Source of the DNA: Peptostreptococcaceae bacterium
GTDB lineage: Bacteria; Bacillota; Clostridia; Peptostreptococcales; Peptostreptococcaceae
Length of the DNA stretch: 24,886 nucleotides
Direction: 5' to 3'
Assembly (NCBI GenBank): GCA_029983575.1
Contig: JASBZE010000016.1
Span: forward strand, 1 to 24,886
How positions within the stretch are numbered: position 1 is the first letter of the stretch; each line of letters begins with the position of its first letter. Positions 22,161-24,886 of the stretch are shown here, in pieces. A model generated the notes under the pieces. It had not been told where the DNA came from. It was given only the letters and a program-made list of their open reading frames with translations, and made no database searches. The position numbers and the translations under genes are program-made.

Positions 22161-22208
22161 TTTTACCTCCTAATTCTTACAGCGGATTACCCCATGCGGA
22201 ATAATCAT

Positions 22209-22230
22209 TCTAAGATACGAATATCTTAGA
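22209..22230 (-). promoter_or_regulatory. UUCG-capped hairpin between rpsJ and rplC
   Basis: On the minus strand TCTAAGATA, TTCG, TATCTTAGA form a perfect 9-bp stem with a UUCG tetraloop, 9 bases past the rpsJ stop. No U-tract follows, so it is not a standard terminator. It may be an RNA stability or processing element, or a target for regulation of rplC and later genes. Confidence 0.65.
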
Positions 22231-22239
22231 GGTTTTGAC

Positions 22240-22551
22240 TTATAATTTTATTTCGATATCAACACCTGCTGGTAGGTCTATTCTCATTAGACTGTCCACA
22301 GTTTTTGGTGTTGGGTTAGCTATGTCGATTAATCTCTTATGAGTTCTTATCTCAAACTGCTCTCTAGAGTCTTTGTACTTGTGTACAGCTCTAAGTATTG
22401 TGATTATTTGCTTCTCTGTTGGTAGTGGTATTGGACCAGATACAGTAGAACCAGCTTTTTTAGCTGTCTCAACTATCTTACCAGCTGAATAATCTAATAG
22501 TTTGTGATCATATGATTTTAATCTGATTCTTATTTTTTCATTCTTAGCCAT
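22240..22551 (-). CDS. rpsJ: Small ribosomal subunit protein S10
   Basis: A 103-residue S10, part of the 30S head and also the NusE factor of transcription antitermination complexes. Features are KIRIRLKSYDHKLLDYSAGKIVETAKKAGSTVSGPIPLPTEK at the N-terminus and IDIANPTPKTVDSLMRIDLPAGVDIEIKL at the end. First gene of the superoperon; GGAGG lies 7 bases before the ATG, after a leader of about 119 nt from the predicted transcription start. Confidence 0.98.
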   Translation of the reverse strand: MAKNEKIRIRLKSYDHKLLDYSAGKIVETAKKAGSTVSGPIPLPTEKQIITILRAVHKYKDSREQFEIRTHKRLIDIANPTPKTVDSLMRIDLPAGVDIEIKL

Positions 22552-22670
22552 TGTTTTACCTCCTTATTCTTTAGATATTTTTGGCCAGGACCCCGATACA
22601 CATAGCCGGGTGTTTCGTATTTTTTAATTCCTCGGCTAAACCAGGTTTGCCATAGTGTTATAAAACATAC
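22552..22670 (-). promoter_or_regulatory. Leader of the S10 superoperon
   Basis: About 119 bases of untranslated leader. On the sense strand TAGCCG (complement of 22633-22638) and CGGCTA (complement of 22603-22608) are exact complements around a 24-base loop. Outside them TGGC..ACC and GGT..GCCA could also pair. This gives a plausible autoregulatory fold, as seen for S10 leaders in other bacteria, but it matches no leader that I can name. Confidence 0.45.
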
Positions 22671-22676
22671 TTCTAT

Positions 22677-22705
22677 ATAATACAATACAGAGACATTCAT
22701 GTCAA
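22677..22705 (-). promoter_or_regulatory. Promoter of the S10 superoperon
   Basis: On the minus strand TTGACA (complement of 22700-22705), exactly 17 bases, then TATTAT (complement of 22677-22682). This is a strong sigma-A-type match at the right distance from rpsJ, and the only good one I see for the 30-gene transcript. Confidence 0.85.
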
Positions 22706-23040
22706 GTATTTTTTTCATATTTTTTCATTTTTTATATGTGAAAATCCCTTCTTATTTATATGCTATAATGAGAAGTATATAATAGTATATAAATTAATTT
22801 GAGTACATATTACGTACTGGTTATAACGGTGCCACCAAGCTAAAGCTTAGCTACTATTAACTCATGTTACGATTTTGCACTATTTTTACCTTATAATGTG
22901 AATAATGGAATTTATCATGATAGGTTTTTGTATTAACAATAATGGTTAATGATATGTGCATAAGCGTAACTCAGCTTGCCTGCAAGTGAGCGTGCACATT
23001 CATTAACTATTACGTATGCTAAAGTTTAAAGGAGGTATTT
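22706..23040. promoter_or_regulatory. Divergent region upstream of the DUF4091 gene
   Basis: 335 noncoding bases between the S10 promoter and the rightward DUF4091 gene. An extended -10 motif (TGCTATAAT, 22761-22769) is bracketed by an 8-bp inverted repeat (22748-22755 and 22768-22775, one G-T pair). Other elements are AGTAC/GTACT near 22812-22828, AGCTAA/TTAGCT near 22840-22854, a second TATAAT (22892-22897), the perfect palindrome TATCATGATA (22913-22922) and the long hairpin at 22940-23012. I see no ORF with coding character. The density of inverted repeats suggests regulation of the rightward gene. Confidence 0.5.
22940..23012 (+). promoter_or_regulatory. Long imperfect hairpin before the DUF4091 gene
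   Basis: A nested inverted repeat. TAATGGTTAATG (22940-22951) pairs with CATTAACTATTA (23001-23012) through one G-U. TGTGCA (22955-22960) pairs with TGCACA (22993-22998). CTCA and CTTG (22970-22978) pair with CAAG and TGAG (22983-22990) around CCTG. That is about 26 pairs in a 73-base element ending 28 bases before the ATG and 18 bases before GGAGG. It is a candidate cis-regulatory RNA or protein-binding site. Confidence 0.65.
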
Positions 23041-24822
23041 ATGAAATTTTACTCGCCATCTATCAGACAGATAGACAATACAATAGAAGATCAAAGACAG
23101 CTAGATAGTCTTTGGGCAATGAGTTCAGAGAAAATCAGCTTTGTCATCAAATTTGAAAACGATAAAGAAAAATATTTTACACTTGGGAAAAATAGGTGCT
23201 TTCCCTGGTGGGGTCTCAGCGACACTTTCAGAATCGATGTAGAAGGAAATATCGATGGATATGAGGTTAAACCTAAGCTCAGTTTTATAGGTGATGTACT
23301 CGATGACGACGACAAAAGAAAGGGAGAAATCCTCTACAAAACTGATTCAGCCTATTACGATGAAGACTTCTACATATTCTGTGAGTTGGAGTTTGAGAAA
23401 TCTAGTTTAGAAACTAAATCCAATCCCTCAAAAAGTCCTAGTGACTCTGATACAGAGCTTAACTCTAATCACCCAAAAGCCAATGGTGACTCTAATGGAA
23501 AAATTGAAGTAAGGGTATATTCTTCAAATTCTTACGATGATGAAAGGTTAATTGAGACACAATATCTCCCTATAACCTTGTCAGATTTTAATTTTCCAAG
23601 TCCAAAAGACGGAAGTTTCTTTTTAGACCTTTGGCAACACCCCACTTCTTGGGCAAGGTACTACGATGTAGACTTTTTTTCAAAAGCACACTATCAAATT
23701 ATAGATAGCTATATCGAGGGTATGGCAGAACTAGGTCAGAGAGTTTCTACAATTGTTCTTACCGATATGCCTTGGGCAGGTCAAAAATGCTATGAAGTAG
23801 AAAAAAATCCTTCAAGGCTTTATGAATACAAAATGGTCGGTCTCAGAAAGAAAAACGGGGAGTTTAAAATCGATTTTACACCACTGGATACTTATATGGA
23901 TATATGTAGAAAGCACGGTATAGACAAAGAGATAAATCTTTTTGGGCTTATCGGTAATTGGGATAGGATAGATTTTGGTTCGCCAGTAAAGGATTACGTA
24001 GATCCAATGAGGGTCGAATACTTTGACGAAGATGAAAATATATATAAATTTATCGACAATAGAGCGGATTTAAAGACATATTTAAGCGCTGTATTTAATC
24101 ACATTTATGAAAAATACTCTGACAGACAGATTTATGTATTTGGTGATCAGCCTTCTACAGGTGAATTTTTTAGAGATTACGAAGATTTCTTGAGAGAATG
24201 CGCTGGAAGAGATATAGAATATAAATACGCATTAATCAACGACGACGTTTGGGATCAGGTCACTCCTCCGATGAATAGCTACTCTCTTAATTCAAAAGTT
24301 ATGTCTAGATTCTGCGGTGGCAATAGACTTACAGGTAAGATAGCTGAAAACGCCGCAAATATGACATGGTATAGCTGTTGTTTCCCTCAAACCTTAAATA
24401 CCTTTATTAAAAGTGATTTAATGGAATCAAGGTTAGTGGGATGGTACACATATTATTTCGGGTTTAAAGGATTTTTAAGATGGGCATACGCAATTTATAC
24501 TGAAGATCCATATGAGGACGTGAGATATAAAGATTATAAATGGGCAGCTGGGGATATGTTTTTTGTGTACCCTGGCAAGGATCTTGCCCCTGTTAAAAGT
24601 ATGAGGGAAAGAAACCTCTACTACGGAATCAGCGATTTTGAATTTTTTAAGGCTGCAGAAAAAATCATTGGTAGAGATGCGATTTTAAATGTGCTTGACG
24701 AAATCTTAGGCAAGGGTCAAGCTATAAAAAGAAATGGCGACGATATAATAATTCAGGAAATACTCGATGAAAGGTATTATATAAAAGCTAAGAAAAAAAT
24801 ATATGACCTTTGTCATAAATAA
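23041..24822 (+). CDS. DUF4091 (glycoside hydrolase 123-like) protein
   Basis: A 593-residue protein. An N-terminal beta domain (about 1-185) is interrupted at about 122-153 by a Ser/Asn/Asp-rich insertion. The C-terminal part matches a GH123-like barrel ending in DUF4091, whose hallmark FLRWAYAIYTEDPYED and later AAGDMFFVYPG..SMRERNLYYGISDFE lie at 478-535. GH123 enzymes are beta-N-acetylgalactosaminidases using an adjacent Asp-Glu pair. The matching YVFGDQP here (365-371) has Asp369-Gln370, so the acid/base may be lost or the substrate may differ. There is no signal peptide, so it would act inside the cell. The ATG follows AAAGGAGG. It stands alone, with no clear terminator before the window ends. 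The family is confident; activity is not. Confidence 0.8.
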   Translation: MKFYSPSIRQIDNTIEDQRQLDSLWAMSSEKISFVIKFENDKEKYFTLGKNRCFPWWGLSDTFRIDVEGNIDGYEVKPKLSFIGDVLDDDDKRKGEILYKTDSAYYDEDFYIFCELEFEKSSLETKSNPSKSPSDSDTELNSNHPKANGDSNGKIEVRVYSSNSYDDERLIETQYLPITLSDFNFPSPKDGSFFLDLWQHPTSWARYYDVDFFSKAHYQIIDSYIEGMAELGQRVSTIVLTDMPWAGQKCYEVEKNPSRLYEYKMVGLRKKNGEFKIDFTPLDTYMDICRKHGIDKEINLFGLIGNWDRIDFGSPVKDYVDPMRVEYFDEDENIYKFIDNRADLKTYLSAVFNHIYEKYSDRQIYVFGDQPSTGEFFRDYEDFLRECAGRDIEYKYALINDDVWDQVTPPMNSYSLNSKVMSRFCGGNRLTGKIAENAANMTWYSCCFPQTLNTFIKSDLMESRLVGWYTYYFGFKGFLRWAYAIYTEDPYEDVRYKDYKWAAGDMFFVYPGKDLAPVKSMRERNLYYGISDFEFFKAAEKIIGRDAILNVLDEILGKGQAIKRNGDDIIIQEILDERYYIKAKKKIYDLCHK

Positions 24823-24886
24823 TGGTTGTATAAATTTGAGTCTGTAAAATATTTTGTGTATGCCCCTCCTGATATAGTATATAATA

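Noticed and set aside
22530..22718. 62-codon minus-strand ORF overlapping the rpsJ start
   Set aside because: It begins upstream of the predicted S10 promoter start site, spans the -35/-10 region, lacks a ribosome binding site and overlaps rpsJ out of frame.
22800..22860. Cluster of small hairpins considered as a tRNA or a mobile-element end
   Set aside because: No cloverleaf, CCA-adjacent acceptor stem or flanking target duplication is visible.
24854..24885. TTGTGT and TATATAAT at the right edge as a promoter of a next gene
   Set aside because: The spacing is 18-20 bases with a poor -35, and the window ends before any gene can be seen.

Overview
The window comes from a low-GC Firmicute of the class Clostridia. 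Its zinc-type S14, Veg, the XpaC/TelA pair, a CWB2-type cell-wall protein, strong AGGAGG ribosome binding sites and a clostridial gene order in the ribosomal cluster all fit this. CWB2 anchoring suggests a relative of Peptostreptococcaceae or a similar anaerobe, but I cannot name a genus from this sequence.

Region 1 (1-2587) is mostly leftward. It holds veg, with two stacked sigma-A-type promoters and a clear terminator, then a SEC-C zinc-tail protein and a UPF0489 (arginase-fold-like) protein with a charged repetitive N-terminus. Region 2 (2588-8263) is rightward: an XpaC-like membrane protein, a TelA-family partner, an EamA/DMT transporter, and a secreted protein that joins three CWB2 repeats, aromatic wall-binding-like repeats and an NlpC/P60-like domain. 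A bidirectional terminator at 8237-8263 separates this from region 3.

Region 3 (8275-22705) is one leftward superoperon of 30 genes combining the S10, spc and alpha clusters, read from a near-consensus promoter at 22677-22705. The order is rpsJ, rplC, rplD, rplW, rplB, rpsS, rplV, rpsC, rplP, rpmC, rpsQ, rplN, rplX, rplE, rpsZ, rpsH, rplF, rplR, rpsE, rpmD, rplO, secY, adk, a KOW protein, infA, rpmJ, rpsM, rpsK, rpoA, rplQ. It couples ribosome assembly to translation initiation (IF-1), protein export (SecY), adenylate balance (Adk) and transcription (RpoA). Two genes usual in clostridial versions, map and rpsD, are absent from their normal slots; a 163-nt gap with a hairpin sits where map would be. 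S3 has a long Arg/Asp/Asn repeat tail.

Region 4 (22706-24886) is a divergent intergenic region rich in inverted repeats, then a rightward gene for a DUF4091 (GH123-like) protein preceded by a long imperfect hairpin. Its putative catalytic Asp-Glu pair appears as Asp-Gln.

I see no tRNA, rRNA, CRISPR array, insertion sequence or phage gene. Apart from the ordinary housekeeping core, the unusual features are short tandem duplications in most left-half intergenic regions and in two coding regions, the leader structures, and the accessory proteins at both ends.
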